Of a stretch of 20,915 bases of DNA, positions 1 through 8,560 are shown piece by piece. The stretch spans positions 1-20,915 of the forward strand of contig JAAZEI010000093.1 of NCBI GenBank assembly GCA_012512355.1, in the 5' to 3' direction. The notes under the pieces were generated by a model. It was not told the origin of the DNA. It searched no databases and worked only from the letters and a program-made list of their open reading frames with translations. The stretch comes from Clostridiales bacterium. GTDB lineage: Bacteria > Bacillota > Clostridia > Christensenellales > Aristaeellaceae. Each line of letters starts with the position of its first letter. The first letter of the stretch is position 1. The position numbers and the translations under genes are program-made.

Positions 1-405
1 AAGACCAAAGCCTTCGATACCGATGGGGAAGCCAACGATTGTGCCTTCGGGAGCATAATACAGTTCGGTATCCTTGACCCAGTCTGTATCACCCATATCA
101 AGCAGGTAGTCTTTCCATAGGTCGTAGCCGCCTCGGCCTTCAATCATGAAGATATCAGGCATTGAGTCAGAAGCTAATTTGGCTTTCAAACCACCGCCGT
201 AATCAGCACCGCCGCCAAGTGTTTCCACTGTAACGGTGACGCCGTCAGTAGCTTCTGAGTAACGTTTTGCAAAGTTAGTGATTGCCTCGTTGATTTCAAC
301 CTTCAGGTTGTAAACCTTCACTTCAACATCCTCTGCCATGGCAGGGATTGCAAGAAGTCCAATGAGGAGCATGGATGCCAGTACCAGAGATAATAGTTTG
401 CGCAT
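1..405 (-). CDS. ABC transporter extracellular substrate-binding protein (sugar type), N-terminal part
   Basis: This is the first 135 codons of a secreted solute-binding protein; the gene runs off the left edge of the window. The start is ATG at 405, with AAGGAGG at 413-419 seven bases before it. The N-terminus is a clear signal peptide: MRKLL, a hydrophobic core, then AMA|E as a likely signal peptidase I site near residue 24. The mature part begins with a short beta strand (VEVKVYNLKVE). It continues with the pattern of bacterial extracellular sugar-binding proteins (family 1 type): NFAKRYSEATDGVTVTVET, a GGG-AD-YGGGLKAKLAS segment, and MPDIFMIEG. No cysteine occurs in the signal region, so it is not a standard lipoprotein, which is unusual for a Gram-positive binding protein. 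It would deliver a sugar or oligosaccharide to a membrane permease encoded further left. The divergent AraC regulator at 580 is its probable controller. The family call is from sequence pattern; the substrate is unknown. Confidence 0.85.
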   Translation of the reverse strand, partial: MRKLLSLVLASMLLIGLLAIPAMAEDVEVKVYNLKVEINEAITNFAKRYSEATDGVTVTVETLGGGADYGGGLKAKLASDSMPDIFMIEGRGGYDLWKDYLLDMGDTDWVKDTELYYAPEGTIVGFPIGIEGFGL

Positions 406-427
406 GTTTTTGCCTCCTTGTTTTTTT

Positions 428-497
428 ATTATAGGCCCCAAGCGCATGTGCGCTTTGGTTCGATTTTGTGACAGTCCGTTGACTGACCTTACTGTCC
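428..497 (-). promoter_or_regulatory. Promoter and possible operator region of the substrate-binding protein gene
   Basis: On the minus strand a TATAAT lies at 428-433, but no good -35 box is found 16-18 bases upstream, as expected for an activator-dependent promoter. The space just upstream holds a 7-bp inverted repeat AAGCGCA-TG-TGCGCTT (440-455). Further up are two direct half-sites, GGACTGT (471-477) and GGACAGT (491-497), exactly 20 bp apart, roughly two helical turns. That fits the layout of AraC-family binding sites at about -50 to -76. A second TATAAT (506-511, minus) could give a longer leader that contains these elements instead. A possible TTGACT -35 box for the regulator gene lies at 479-484 on the plus strand. 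All assignments are inferred from spacing and motifs. Confidence 0.4.
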
Positions 498-579
498 ATG
501 TATCAATTATACCCATATCGTGCCTATGAACACATTTTAAAGTATATATAAATAAATATATATCATTTTTCCGATATTT

Positions 580-1779
580 ATGATAAGATTTCGATATATG
601 AAAAGCAATTTTAGCTTTGAAGGTTCACATATACGCCAATTGAAACTTTTGCATCATGCCCTTCGCCTTCCATTGGCTCTTTATCGGGGTAGCGCCATTG
701 TATTTGTGCTGCCAAAAGAATCCGAAGATTATCGCTGGGCTGTCGAAAGAACTGAAGTGATTGATGCATTGGCCCTGAGACTGCAAACCTCAAAAGCAGC
801 ATATATCCAGGGCAGCATCAGCAGAGGCTATATTGGCCTCAGACAAGATGAAGATCATATCCTGCTGGTTGGACCTATCATAAAAACAGCGCTAGTGGCC
901 ACAACAGATAAAGCAACAGGCTTGCACAGCGCCAATTCAATACCCGTTTCTCTCAATGCCGATAGCATATTTTATATTGTCAATTTGTTGGAAGAGTACT
1001 TTTCGCATCTGTCTTCCACTACATCAGATGCCGCGGAGTTTGATAAAGATTTAAAACATGATGGCACCATCAATGAATCTGCGAATCGCGACAGCATGTC
1101 TTCCTTTTTTACTCATCCTCCCTACTTTTTGGAACAGGAACTCGCTTTGGCGATTCAGCAGGGCAGCACAAATGCCGCACTGGATACCCTGCAGGAAATC
1201 AACAGTCTTCAGCGCGCCCAAGTGGCAGTCGAACCTTTGCGCTCACTAAAAAATTCACTCATCGGAAGCTGTGCCCTTTGCAGCAGGGCAGCTATTTCCG
1301 GAGGCATGACCGCTGATGCAGCTTTTTCATTGGCAGATGCATATATCAGAAGCATTGAAAAATGCCAGCAGCTCAAGGAACTTTCACAACTGGAAGAAGA
1401 GATGGTTCTATGTTTTTCAAAACGGGTAGAGTCACTGCGTCGAGGCGAAATTTCAAACCTCATCCTGAGTGCTATGCGATATATCGATGAATATCTTTCT
1501 GAAAAACTGCGTTTGCCTGATATTGCAGCCCAGGTATTTATACACCCCGATTATTTGAGCGCTTTATTTAAAAAAGAAACGGGCGAAACCATCACCCGCT
1601 ATATACAAAAAAGACGTATCCAGGAAGCTTGCCGTTTTCTGAGATACAGCCATTACCCAATTGCTGAGATCGCAGAATACTTTCAATTTTCGTCACAAAG
1701 CGCTTTTACAAAAATATTTAAACAGTTTGAAAACCTCACACCAAAACAATACAGAGATCATTCACCCCCTCTGGGTTAA
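580..1779 (+). CDS. AraC-family transcriptional regulator
   Basis: A 399-residue protein ending in a typical AraC/XylS DNA-binding domain (about residues 288-395) with two helix-turn-helix units. The first is around LRLPDIAAQVFIHPDYLSAL, followed by FKKETGETITRYIQKRRI. The second is around YPIAEIAEYFQFSSQSAFTK and ends in F-LTPKQYR, the family's hallmark. The first ~285 residues form a sensor/linker region with no cysteine-rich or two-component receiver motif. A segment near residue 85-100 (GYIGLRQDEDHILLVGPI) resembles the ligand-sensing N-termini seen in clostridial sugar-operon AraC regulators. No good Shine-Dalgarno sequence precedes either candidate start (ATG at 580 or ATG at 598), so the start is uncertain by six codons. 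Divergent placement from the binding-protein gene suggests it activates that sugar-uptake operon; this is inference. No clear terminator separates it from the convergent purB. Confidence 0.88.
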   Translation: MIRFRYMKSNFSFEGSHIRQLKLLHHALRLPLALYRGSAIVFVLPKESEDYRWAVERTEVIDALALRLQTSKAAYIQGSISRGYIGLRQDEDHILLVGPIIKTALVATTDKATGLHSANSIPVSLNADSIFYIVNLLEEYFSHLSSTTSDAAEFDKDLKHDGTINESANRDSMSSFFTHPPYFLEQELALAIQQGSTNAALDTLQEINSLQRAQVAVEPLRSLKNSLIGSCALCSRAAISGGMTADAAFSLADAYIRSIEKCQQLKELSQLEEEMVLCFSKRVESLRRGEISNLILSAMRYIDEYLSEKLRLPDIAAQVFIHPDYLSALFKKETGETITRYIQKRRIQEACRFLRYSHYPIAEIAEYFQFSSQSAFTKIFKQFENLTPKQYRDHSPPLG

Positions 1780-1818
1780 ACCAAATGAACTGATGATGCA
1801 ACTTCAGGTGACGACTAA

Positions 1819-3255
1819 TCAAACTTCTATCTTTTCCTCTGTGCGCTTAGCATCCTTATATTTCATCAATACATTCGCTGCCTCGCCCTGCAAATAGTCA
1901 TCCACTTGCAAGGCAGCGCAGCCGATATAATTTTGAGGTGTCAGCGTTTTGTCAAGGCCATCCATATTAATGGCAAAAGCTGGATCCTGCGCGATTCGAT
2001 CGAGCAGATCATTGGGTTTCCCATGAAGTTTCACCCCATTTGCTGCCTCCTGGGCATGAATACGGAGCCGCTCGTGTAAATCCTGACGGTCACCGCCCAA
2101 TTTCACCGCATCCATCAGAATGTTTTCACTGGCCATGAAGGGCAGCTCTTCCATTAAATGCTTGTGCGCCATCTTTGGATACACCACAAGGCCGCTTGCT
2201 ACATTATGATAGAGCATCATCAGGCCATCTGCCGCCAAGAAACCCTCGGCAATGGATATTCGACGGTTAGCACTATCGTCAAGGGTGCGTTCAAGCCATT
2301 GCTCAGCCGCTGTCATGGCGGCATTTTGCTGATTGGCTATTAAGAACCGAGAAAGCGCCGCCATGCGCTCGCTTCTCATCGGATTACGCTTGTATGCCAT
2401 GGCAGACGAGCCTATTTGTTTGGATTCAAAAGGCTCCTCCATCTCCTTCAAATGAGCCAAAAGCCTGATGTCATTAGAAAACTTGTGTGCGCTCTGGGCA
2501 ATTTGCGAAAGGATATTCAAGCACCTGCTATCTACTTTTCGCGAATATGTCTGTCCGGATACCGCCACAGGTTTTTCAAAGCCCATTTTTTGAGATACAA
2601 GCATATCAAGCTGCTTAACCTTATTGTAATCTCCATCAAACAATTCAAGAAAAGATGCCTGAGTTCCCGTTGTACCTTTAGAGCCCAAAGGGCGCAAGTC
2701 ACGCAAAAAATCTTCAGTTTGCCTGATATCATCGATAAGGTCAGATAACCATAGCGTGGCGCGTTTCCCTATGGTAACCGGCTGAGCCGCTTGAAAATGA
2801 GTATAGCCCAGCGCAGGCACATCTTTGTATTCCTGAGCAAAATAAAACAGGGCCCAGGCTGTTTGAACTAACCTTGAAAGGATAAGCTCCATGGCTTCTT
2901 TCATGATGATAATGTCTGCATTGTCACCCACATAACAGCTGGTGGCCCCCAGATGAATAATGGGCCTGGCCAAAGGGCACGCATCGCCGAAGGTATGCAC
3001 GTGCGCCATGACATCATGCCGCAGCTGGGCTTCATAAGACTCAGCTATACCATAATCAATATCCCCTATTTTATCTTGCATCTGAGCGATCTGCTCATCG
3101 CTGATAGCCAGGCCAAGCTGCTGCTCCGCCTGCGCCAAATACACCCAAAGCTGCCGCCACAGCTGAAATTTATGATGATCGGAAAATAATCCTTGCATCT
3201 GCCTGCTGGCATAGCGCTTTGAAAAAGGTGACACATACAGGCCATAATCGCTCAT
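1819..3255 (-). CDS. purB: Adenylosuccinate lyase (long form)
   Basis: Cytosolic enzyme of purine synthesis that splits SAICAR to AICAR plus fumarate and adenylosuccinate to AMP plus fumarate. The 478-residue protein carries the fumarase/aspartase superfamily signature GSSAMAYKRNP, the substrate-binding stretches GYTHFQAAQP and LGATSCYVGDN, and the catalytic-region TTGTQASF. The start is ATG at 3255: AAGGAG lies six to seven bases before it and a consensus promoter sits 27 bases upstream of the likely transcript start. Longer in-frame starts fall in or at the promoter and are rejected. At 478 residues it is longer than the common ~430-residue bacterial PurB. It matches from memory the eukaryote-like branch, for example LLAHLKEMEEPFE, ERTLDDSANRRI and GLVVYPK as in animal ADSL. 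It stands alone, not in a pur operon, facing away from asparaginase. Confidence 0.96.
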   Translation of the reverse strand: MSDYGLYVSPFSKRYASRQMQGLFSDHHKFQLWRQLWVYLAQAEQQLGLAISDEQIAQMQDKIGDIDYGIAESYEAQLRHDVMAHVHTFGDACPLARPIIHLGATSCYVGDNADIIIMKEAMELILSRLVQTAWALFYFAQEYKDVPALGYTHFQAAQPVTIGKRATLWLSDLIDDIRQTEDFLRDLRPLGSKGTTGTQASFLELFDGDYNKVKQLDMLVSQKMGFEKPVAVSGQTYSRKVDSRCLNILSQIAQSAHKFSNDIRLLAHLKEMEEPFESKQIGSSAMAYKRNPMRSERMAALSRFLIANQQNAAMTAAEQWLERTLDDSANRRISIAEGFLAADGLMMLYHNVASGLVVYPKMAHKHLMEELPFMASENILMDAVKLGGDRQDLHERLRIHAQEAANGVKLHGKPNDLLDRIAQDPAFAINMDGLDKTLTPQNYIGCAALQVDDYLQGEAANVLMKYKDAKRTEEKIEV

Positions 3256-3288
3256 TCTCGCTCCTTTTACCCGATCCATTTTAGTCCG

Positions 3289-3317
3289 ATTATACAAGGC
3301 TCAGATAATGAATGCAA
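3289..3317 (-). promoter_or_regulatory. Sigma-A-type promoter of purB
   Basis: On the minus strand TTGCAT (3312-3317) and a perfect TATAAT (3289-3294) are separated by exactly 17 bases. The transcript would start near 3282, giving a short leader containing AAAAGGAG before ATG 3255. No PurR-type or guanine/PRPP riboswitch structure was recognised in this short leader. Confidence 0.75.
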
Positions 3318-3363
3318 ATAGCCTTTCCTCCAATTCTTAAGGAAATTAAATCTATGGTTTTCT

Positions 3364-3392
3364 TTGACAGGAAAACCGAATCATGCTAATCT
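3364..3392 (+). promoter_or_regulatory. Promoter of the asparaginase gene, extended -10
   Basis: A perfect TTGACA at 3364-3369 is followed after 17 bases by TAATCT (3387-3392), preceded by TGC as an extended -10. Transcription would start near 3399, about 30 bases before the ATG. It lies back to back with the purB promoter, 47 bases away. Confidence 0.65.
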
Positions 3393-3428
3393 TCAAGCAA
3401 TACAAAACCACCTTATAAGGAGATTTTT

Positions 3429-4427
3429 ATGCTGCTGCCTAAATTAGCACTGCTCGCAACAGGAGGAACCATCGCCAGCCTTCATACAGCCACGGGTCTT
3501 GCACCTGCTATGCGGGCAGAAGAAATCCTGGCTGCCTGTCCGGATTTGTCTTTGCAGGCAGATATTTGGGTAAACGATGTGTTTTCCCTTGATTCCAGCA
3601 ACATTCAACCCGAAGAATGGCAAATTCTTGCACATGCAGTCCTCCAGGCTGCCCAAAACTGTCAGGGCATTGTTATTACCCATGGTACCGATACCATGGC
3701 CTATACTGCCTCTGCTCTTAGTTTTATGCTGCAGGAGCTGAATATCCCTGTGGTACTCACAGGCAGTCAATTGCCCATTAAGCATCCGCTAAGTGATGCC
3801 CCAAGCAATTTGACAGAAGCCTTTTGCGCAGCTGCTCAAGCTGCGCCGGGCGTTTACGTGGCCTTTCACCACAAGCTTATTTATGGCACACGCGCTGTAA
3901 AAATGCGTACACTGGGATTTGATGCTTTTGACAGCATCAATGCTCCTGCCGTCGGCTACTTTGATGCAGATGGCCTGCACATCAAACAAAACGAAAATTG
4001 TTTTGAAATTAAAGACACTTTTTCTGTCTCCCCATCATCTTTGAACATTGACCCCAGGGTTTTCTTGCTTAAGCTGATGCCGGGAACCAATCCTGAAATT
4101 TTCCGTCACATCATTGCAGCCGGTTATAAAGGACTTGTCATCGAAGCCTTTGGACTTGGCGGCCTGCATTATATCAGAAGAAATTTAATAGAAAGCCTTG
4201 ACTTGCTCAATGAGCATAACATTCTCACGTTCGTTACCACGCAGTGTTTGTATGAAAAGGCCGACTTCTCTGTTTATGAAGTAGGCAGAAACGTCCTGAA
4301 AGGATCCATCTTTGGCGCTCATGACATGACCACAGAAGCCGCCTTAACCAAGTTGATGTGGATATTGGGGGACACGCAAAACCGGATGCCGTATATCGGA
4401 ACATGCCTTGCGCATGAAATGCTATAA
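3429..4427 (+). CDS. ansA: Type I (cytosolic) L-asparaginase
   Basis: Hydrolyses asparagine to aspartate and ammonia. The 332-residue protein has no signal peptide and starts with the catalytic loop LALLATGGTIAS, in which Thr14 is the expected nucleophile. The second catalytic motif VITHGTDTMAYTA lies around residue 88, and TGSQLPIKHPLSDAPSNL follows with the conserved SDA-x-x-NL. The C-terminal small domain (GLVIEAFGLGGLHY, then TQCLYEKADFSVYEVGR) is typical of the AnsA/cytosolic branch. AAGGAG at 3417-3422 is six bases before the start. The next gene is convergent only 11 bases downstream; the AT-rich AACAAATTTTGTTTT between them is at most a weak terminator. The aspartate product feeds purine synthesis, which ends in the divergent purB reaction; a shared rationale is conjecture. 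A glutamyl-tRNA amidotransferase subunit D role is unlikely, as it lacks the extra N-terminal domain. Confidence 0.94.
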   Translation: MLLPKLALLATGGTIASLHTATGLAPAMRAEEILAACPDLSLQADIWVNDVFSLDSSNIQPEEWQILAHAVLQAAQNCQGIVITHGTDTMAYTASALSFMLQELNIPVVLTGSQLPIKHPLSDAPSNLTEAFCAAAQAAPGVYVAFHHKLIYGTRAVKMRTLGFDAFDSINAPAVGYFDADGLHIKQNENCFEIKDTFSVSPSSLNIDPRVFLLKLMPGTNPEIFRHIIAAGYKGLVIEAFGLGGLHYIRRNLIESLDLLNEHNILTFVTTQCLYEKADFSVYEVGRNVLKGSIFGAHDMTTEAALTKLMWILGDTQNRMPYIGTCLAHEML

Positions 4428-4438
4428 CAAATTTTGTT

Positions 4439-5062
4439 TTATTCTGTGGGAATAAATGGCAAAAATTGGTTCATGTAATATTTACCCCAGGCCATAGTTT
4501 CTCTGGCATGGTTCTTTATCCAATACTCCGGCAGAATCGGGCTGCCAACGCCAGAAGGGTTCAGTAACAGATCTTTCGCTATTTGCATGGCACGGGGCAG
4601 ATGATAATCGCTGGTGATAATCAAAACATCTTTAGTTCCCTCAGGCAGCAGCTTGATGGCATTTTGAATGTTCTGTTGGGTGTTGAATGATTTGTCCTCC
4701 ACCAAAATATGCTGTGATGGAACATCATATTTTTCAAGCCACGCTTTCATCACCGAGGCTTCAGTGGCAGGTTCATCAACCCCTTGAGCGCCGCTGACAA
4801 CGATTGGCATGTTTTGTTTCTTGTATGCTTTGAGAGCCTCCATCAGCCGCAGCTCAAGCTGTTTTGATGGCTCACCATCTGAAGTAACCTGCGCCCCAAG
4901 AACAATCATGGCCTGCGAAGGTTTTGGTGCCGGTATGTTATGTTCGCGAACCAGCAGGTATCCAAAGAGAAAGGCAAACGCCAGCACAAACAGCACAGCC
5001 AGTGTGAAAATAGTTTTTATCAGCATCCTAATGGGTCCTCTTCTGTTCTTTCGTCTTGCCAT
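4439..5062 (-). CDS. DUF218 / YdcF-SanA family membrane-anchored protein
   Basis: A 207-residue protein with a basic N-terminus (MARRKNRRGPIR), one membrane segment at about residues 14-38, then an extracytoplasmic DUF218 domain. Family hallmarks visible are MIVLGAQVTSDGEPSKQLELR near residue 52, VVSGAQG-DEPATEA, VEDKSFNTQQNIQNA and DVLIITSDYHLPRAM. Related proteins (SanA, ElyC, YdcF) are linked to envelope integrity and cell wall precursor metabolism, but the reaction is not established. It lies 15 bases downstream of radC on the same strand, and its GAGGAG ribosome binding site overlaps the radC stop codon, so the two are co-transcribed and probably translationally coupled. The start ATG 5062 is about 11 bases from that site. 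Confidence 0.9.
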   Translation of the reverse strand: MARRKNRRGPIRMLIKTIFTLAVLFVLAFAFLFGYLLVREHNIPAPKPSQAMIVLGAQVTSDGEPSKQLELRLMEALKAYKKQNMPIVVSGAQGVDEPATEASVMKAWLEKYDVPSQHILVEDKSFNTQQNIQNAIKLLPEGTKDVLIITSDYHLPRAMQIAKDLLLNPSGVGSPILPEYWIKNHARETMAWGKYYMNQFLPFIPTE

Positions 5063-5077
5063 GGATTATTTTTCTCC

Positions 5078-5752
5078 TCAATCGATTAATCTATTTTGAG
5101 CAAAGCTATAATAAGCATTATTGGTTACAATTACATGATCGCGTAACACAATGCCAAGAGGCGCCAGCAAGGCCTGCAAAGCACCGGTCATGGCGATATC
5201 TGCCCGGGAAGGTTCTGCATCGCCGTCAGGATGATTGTGACATAAAATTGCGCCTTTGGCTCCAGCGCGCAAAAGAGCAGCAACAATCAAGCGTGGATAT
5301 ACAGCTGTCTCCCCCTCATCCCCTCGGGATATCAGGGTTTTTAAAAGCAGGCTGTCTTTTGCATCCAGGGCAAGAACATATAGATGTTCATAGGTTTCCC
5401 CCACAAGCATGGCTCTGCAATAGTCCAGGCGCCCTTTCAGGCTGCCAAGCCGCAAAGTTTGCTCGGCTTGATCTTTACCATATAGGCGCATCAGGGGCAG
5501 CATCAAAGTAATCAGTGAGGCAGCGCTTGGGCCAATGCCGCTCACCTCACACAAATCTTCTTTGGATGCGGAAAGCACACGGCTGATGGAACCAAAGCGA
5601 GCGAGCAAAGCCTTGGCGATCGGTTTGACATCGCGTCGCGGTATCGCATAGCACAATAGCAGTTCAAGTGCTTCGTACGGGGCAAAACCATCAAGACCGG
5701 TCTTATCAAATCGCTCGCGCAGTCTTTGTCTATGGCCCAGATAATCCTGCAT
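5078..5752 (-). CDS. radC: RadC / JAB1-MPN domain protein
   Basis: A 224-residue member of the RadC (UPF0758) family. It has an N-terminal helix-hairpin-helix region (LSASKEDLCEVSGIGPSAA, about residues 60-80) and a C-terminal JAMM-type metal-binding domain with HNHPDGDAEPSRAD, that is HxHPxG followed by S and D. Despite the historic name, a DNA repair role is not established for the family. The start is ATG 5752, since GGAGG at 5760-5764 lies seven bases upstream; the in-frame ATG at 5758 would sit only one base from it. First gene of a two-gene unit with the DUF218 gene. Confidence 0.93.
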   Translation of the reverse strand: MQDYLGHRQRLRERFDKTGLDGFAPYEALELLLCYAIPRRDVKPIAKALLARFGSISRVLSASKEDLCEVSGIGPSAASLITLMLPLMRLYGKDQAEQTLRLGSLKGRLDYCRAMLVGETYEHLYVLALDAKDSLLLKTLISRGDEGETAVYPRLIVAALLRAGAKGAILCHNHPDGDAEPSRADIAMTGALQALLAPLGIVLRDHVIVTNNAYYSFAQNRLID

Positions 5753-5774
5753 ACCCATACCTCCGATTGAGAAT

Positions 5775-5785
5775 AGTATAGCATA
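5775..5785 (-). promoter_or_regulatory. Extended -10 promoter of radC-DUF218
   Basis: On the minus strand TATGC directly precedes TATACT (5775-5780), forming an extended -10 element. No good -35 is seen at 17 bases. The leader would be very short, with GGAGG almost at the 5' end, so the call is moderate. Confidence 0.45.
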
Positions 5786-6004
5786 GTTGGTTTGTGACAG
5801 GTAGATTAAAAGAACATAGAGTATAGAATAATTGGCTGATTGGTTGCGACCATAAAAATCTTTCGTTCTTCATGCAGGAAAAAGAAGTTTTGTGTTTAAA
5901 TAACAGAATATAGGTAAAATTGCGGGATATCGTTTCTTAGGATTCATATATCCCTCTCCTTGCGCCACTCTGCTGCCTTAAAAAACAATTAACAGGAGGT
6001 TCTA

Positions 6005-7582
6005 ATGTCAGAATTAAAACTGGATTATCTGGGGATCATTCAAGCAAAAGCGATCCATCACAACTTAACCCCCGCCCAATCGATTGAACACGCTCTCAAG
6101 CGCGGTGAAGGGAAGCTGAGCGAAAACGGTGCCCTGGTGGTAAATACGGGGAGGTATACAGGCAGAAGCCCCAATGACCGCTTTATTGTTGACGAGCCCT
6201 CTATTCATGATGAAATAGCCTGGGGCAAGGTCAACGTGCCCATCAGCGAAGAAAAATTCGACGCCATCTATCGCAAAGCAACCGCCTATTTACAAAATCG
6301 CGAGGTTTATGTCTTTGACGGCTTTGCAGGCGCAGACACAGATTACCGCAAGAGCTTTCGCATCGTCAACGAACTGGCCAGCCAAGATTTATTTATACAC
6401 CAGGCACTGCTTCGCCCCAATCAGGAAGAACTTGCAAACTTTACGCCGGACTTTACAGTCATCGCAGTACCAGGGCTGCATTGCATACCGGAAATTGATG
6501 GCGTAAACTCAGAAGCGGCCATCATTGTGAGCTTTGAGCGTAAAATGGTGGTTATCTGCGGCAGCCAATATGCAGGCGAAATTAAAAAGAGCGTATTTAG
6601 CGTGATGAACTATATCCTGCCCAAACAAGATGTGTTCAGCATGCACTGCTCAGCAAACATCGGAAAAGATAATGACAGTGCTCTGTTCTTTGGCCTCTCA
6701 GGCACAGGCAAGACAACCCTGTCTGCAGACCCCAACCGAAAGCTGATTGGCGATGATGAGCATGGCTGGAGTGACAAGGGCATCTTTAATATAGAAGGCG
6801 GCTGCTATGCCAAATGCATCAATCTCTCCCAGGAGCATGAGCCGGACATCTGGAATGCCATCCGCTTTGGCAGTCTGGTTGAAAATGTTGTCATGGACGA
6901 AGATACCCGCGTATTGGATTTTAATGATGGCAGCCTGACTGAGAATACCCGTGCAGCTTACCCGGTAGATTTTATTGAAAATGTACAGATCCCCGGCGTA
7001 GGCGGTCACCCTAAAACAGTTATTTTCCTCACAGCAGACGCATTTGGTGTTCTTCCCCCTGTGAGCAAACTGGAGCGCAACAGTGCCATGTACCATTATG
7101 TCAGCGGCTATACAGCCAAACTTGCGGGAACTGAGCGGGGCATCACTGAGCCCGAGGCTACCTTTTCTACCTGTTTTGGAGCGCCTTTCCTCCCCCTTCC
7201 TGCAGCCCGCTATGCGCAGCTGCTGGGCGAGAGAATCGATGCTCACAATTCCAACGTCTATCTGGTCAACACAGGCTGGTCAGGCGGCAGTTATGGCAAG
7301 GGCGGATACCGCATGAAACTTCCCCTTACCCGTGCGATGGTTACTGCCTGTCTCAATGGTGAACTTGAAAAAAGTGAATTTGTCCGCGACCCGATCTTCA
7401 ATGTAATGGTTCCCACAACCTGCCCTGATGTGCCAAGCGATGTTTTGATTCCTGAAAAAGTATGGCAGGACAAAGAAGCATTCAAATCGACTGCCCATAA
7501 ACTTGCAGAACTGTTCCGCAGCAATTTTGCAAAATACACCAAGATGCCCCAGGAAGTCATAGACGCAGGCCCAAAAGGCTGA
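6005..7582 (+). CDS. pckA: Phosphoenolpyruvate carboxykinase (ATP)
   Basis: Interconverts oxaloacetate plus ATP with PEP, CO2 and ADP. The 525-residue length is normal for the ATP-dependent family. Visible motifs are [16 protein letters not shown] near the N-terminus (substrate binding), HCSANIG with the metal-binding His, the P-loop [11 protein letters not shown] (about residues 235-245), kinase-2 motif [19 protein letters not shown], and [18 protein letters not shown] at 5994-5999 lies five bases before the ATG. The 220-base gap upstream (5786-6004) is AT-rich, but I could not pick out a convincing promoter or operator there. The gene is monocistronic, with its own strong terminator immediately downstream. 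In fermentative Clostridia this enzyme often runs toward oxaloacetate or feeds gluconeogenesis; direction cannot be told from sequence. Confidence 0.98.
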   Translation: MSELKLDYLGIIQAKAIHHNLTPAQSIEHALKRGEGKLSENGALVVNTGRYTGRSPNDRFIVDEPSIHDEIAWGKVNVPISEEKFDAIYRKATAYLQNREVYVFDGFAGADTDYRKSFRIVNELASQDLFIHQALLRPNQEELANFTPDFTVIAVPGLHCIPEIDGVNSEAAIIVSFERKMVVICGSQYAGEIKKSVFSVMNYILPKQDVFSMHCSANIGKDNDSALFFGLSGTGKTTLSADPNRKLIGDDEHGWSDKGIFNIEGGCYAKCINLSQEHEPDIWNAIRFGSLVENVVMDEDTRVLDFNDGSLTENTRAAYPVDFIENVQIPGVGGHPKTVIFLTADAFGVLPPVSKLERNSAMYHYVSGYTAKLAGTERGITEPEATFSTCFGAPFLPLPAARYAQLLGERIDAHNSNVYLVNTGWSGGSYGKGGYRMKLPLTRAMVTACLNGELEKSEFVRDPIFNVMVPTTCPDVPSDVLIPEKVWQDKEAFKSTAHKLAELFRSNFAKYTKMPQEVIDAGPKG

Positions 7583-7592
7583 TAATGTATAC

Positions 7593-7629
7593 AAACCCCT
7601 TGCAAGAAAACTCTTGTAAGGGGTTTTTT
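7593..7629 (+). terminator. Rho-independent terminator of pckA
   Basis: A 15-bp stem (7593-7607 with 7612-7626, a single G-U pair) with loop AAAC is followed by a T6 run, starting 11 bases after the pckA stop. The same stem may also stop minus-strand transcription from the convergent dehydrogenase gene, though its T run on that side is short. Confidence 0.93.
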
Positions 7630-7642
7630 CTTTATCGATATA

Positions 7643-8560
7643 TCATGGCAAGACAATCACTGATTTGCCTCTGGCATGCCGGGAACCTTTTAATGTAAGC
7701 GCTTTAAGTGCATCCTCAAATTGAAAAATATGTTCAATGAAAAGCGGCATTTCCTTTTTTGCAATCTTGTTAAACATGTCTAATAAATCATCTTTTACAT
7801 CTATGTGGTATGGCAGCTGAACGACACGAATGTTTCTGTGCGCTTCAATGCGGTCACCTGATACGGAAATTATCTTACCGCCATCTTTGACTGTGTCCAT
7901 GCTTTGACTGCTGGTATTTGGCTGAATAGCTATGCCAGCATCAACCCCATCTGGCCGCCATTGCCTAACTTGCTCAACCCAATCAGTGTCATGATAATCC
8001 ACTGCTTTTTCTGCCCCAAGAGACTTCAGGAAATCGTGATTCTTTTTTGATGCGGAAGCTGCAACCGAACATCCTTTGGCTACAGCCAATGGAATTGCAA
8101 ACATACCAATAGCGCCTGAGGCGCCAGCGATAAAAATTGATTGCCCTGTCTTTAGTTCAAGTGCTTGATACACCTTTAATATCGTATTGCCTGCCACCGG
8201 AATAGCCGCAGCTTGCGCAAAACTCATTTGCGGAGGAATATGAACAACAAGAGATTTTTTTCCAAGGGCTGCATATTCAGCATAAGTGCCTCCTTTGGGC
8301 TGCTGCATGCTAACAAAAGCAATTCTATCGCCAGGCATAAATCCAGGGAAATTTTTCCCAGCCTTTTCAATAATTCCGGAGCCTTCAATGCCAATAGGAT
8401 ATGGAAATTGAATGTTTTCAGGGAAAAAATAACCATCGTGTATACCAACTCCGATTGCTTTGACAGAAACGAGCAACTCGTCTTCATTAATCGTTGGAAT
8501 TGGAACATCCATCAATTTAAACTCATTTGAATCAGGACCTAGCTTTACCAATGCTCTCAT
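7643..8560 (-). CDS. Zinc-independent MDR family oxidoreductase (quinone oxidoreductase-like)
   Basis: A 305-residue medium-chain dehydrogenase. The N-terminal GroES-like domain has ELLVSVKAIGVGIHDGY, PYPIGIEGSGII and GDRIAFV. The Rossmann fold has SIFIAGASGAIGMFAIPLA (about residues 140-160), which fits the NADPH-binding AxxGxxG pattern of the quinone oxidoreductase/crotonyl reductase branch. The cysteine and histidine ligands of zinc alcohol dehydrogenases are absent, so it is probably an NADPH-dependent enone or quinone reductase; the substrate is unknown. Start ATG 8560 is chosen because GAGGAG (8569-8574) is eight bases upstream; an upstream in-frame GTG falls inside that site. It lies 89 bases downstream of thiT on the same strand, and no strong promoter or terminator was found between them, so some co-transcription is possible. 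Confidence 0.9.
   Translation of the reverse strand: MRALVKLGPDSNEFKLMDVPIPTINEDELLVSVKAIGVGIHDGYFFPENIQFPYPIGIEGSGIIEKAGKNFPGFMPGDRIAFVSMQQPKGGTYAEYAALGKKSLVVHIPPQMSFAQAAAIPVAGNTILKVYQALELKTGQSIFIAGASGAIGMFAIPLAVAKGCSVAASASKKNHDFLKSLGAEKAVDYHDTDWVEQVRQWRPDGVDAGIAIQPNTSSQSMDTVKDGGKIISVSGDRIEAHRNIRVVQLPYHIDVKDDLLDMFNKIAKKEMPLFIEHIFQFEDALKALTLKGSRHARGKSVIVLP

Noticed and set aside
3255..3297. Longer purB start at 3297
   Set aside because: That ATG lies within the -10 region of a consensus promoter; ATG 3255 has AAGGAG at the right distance.
5056..5511. Plus-strand ORF of about 150 codons opposite radC
   Set aside because: It lies antisense to a clearly conserved gene, lacks a good ribosome binding site and has no recognisable domain.
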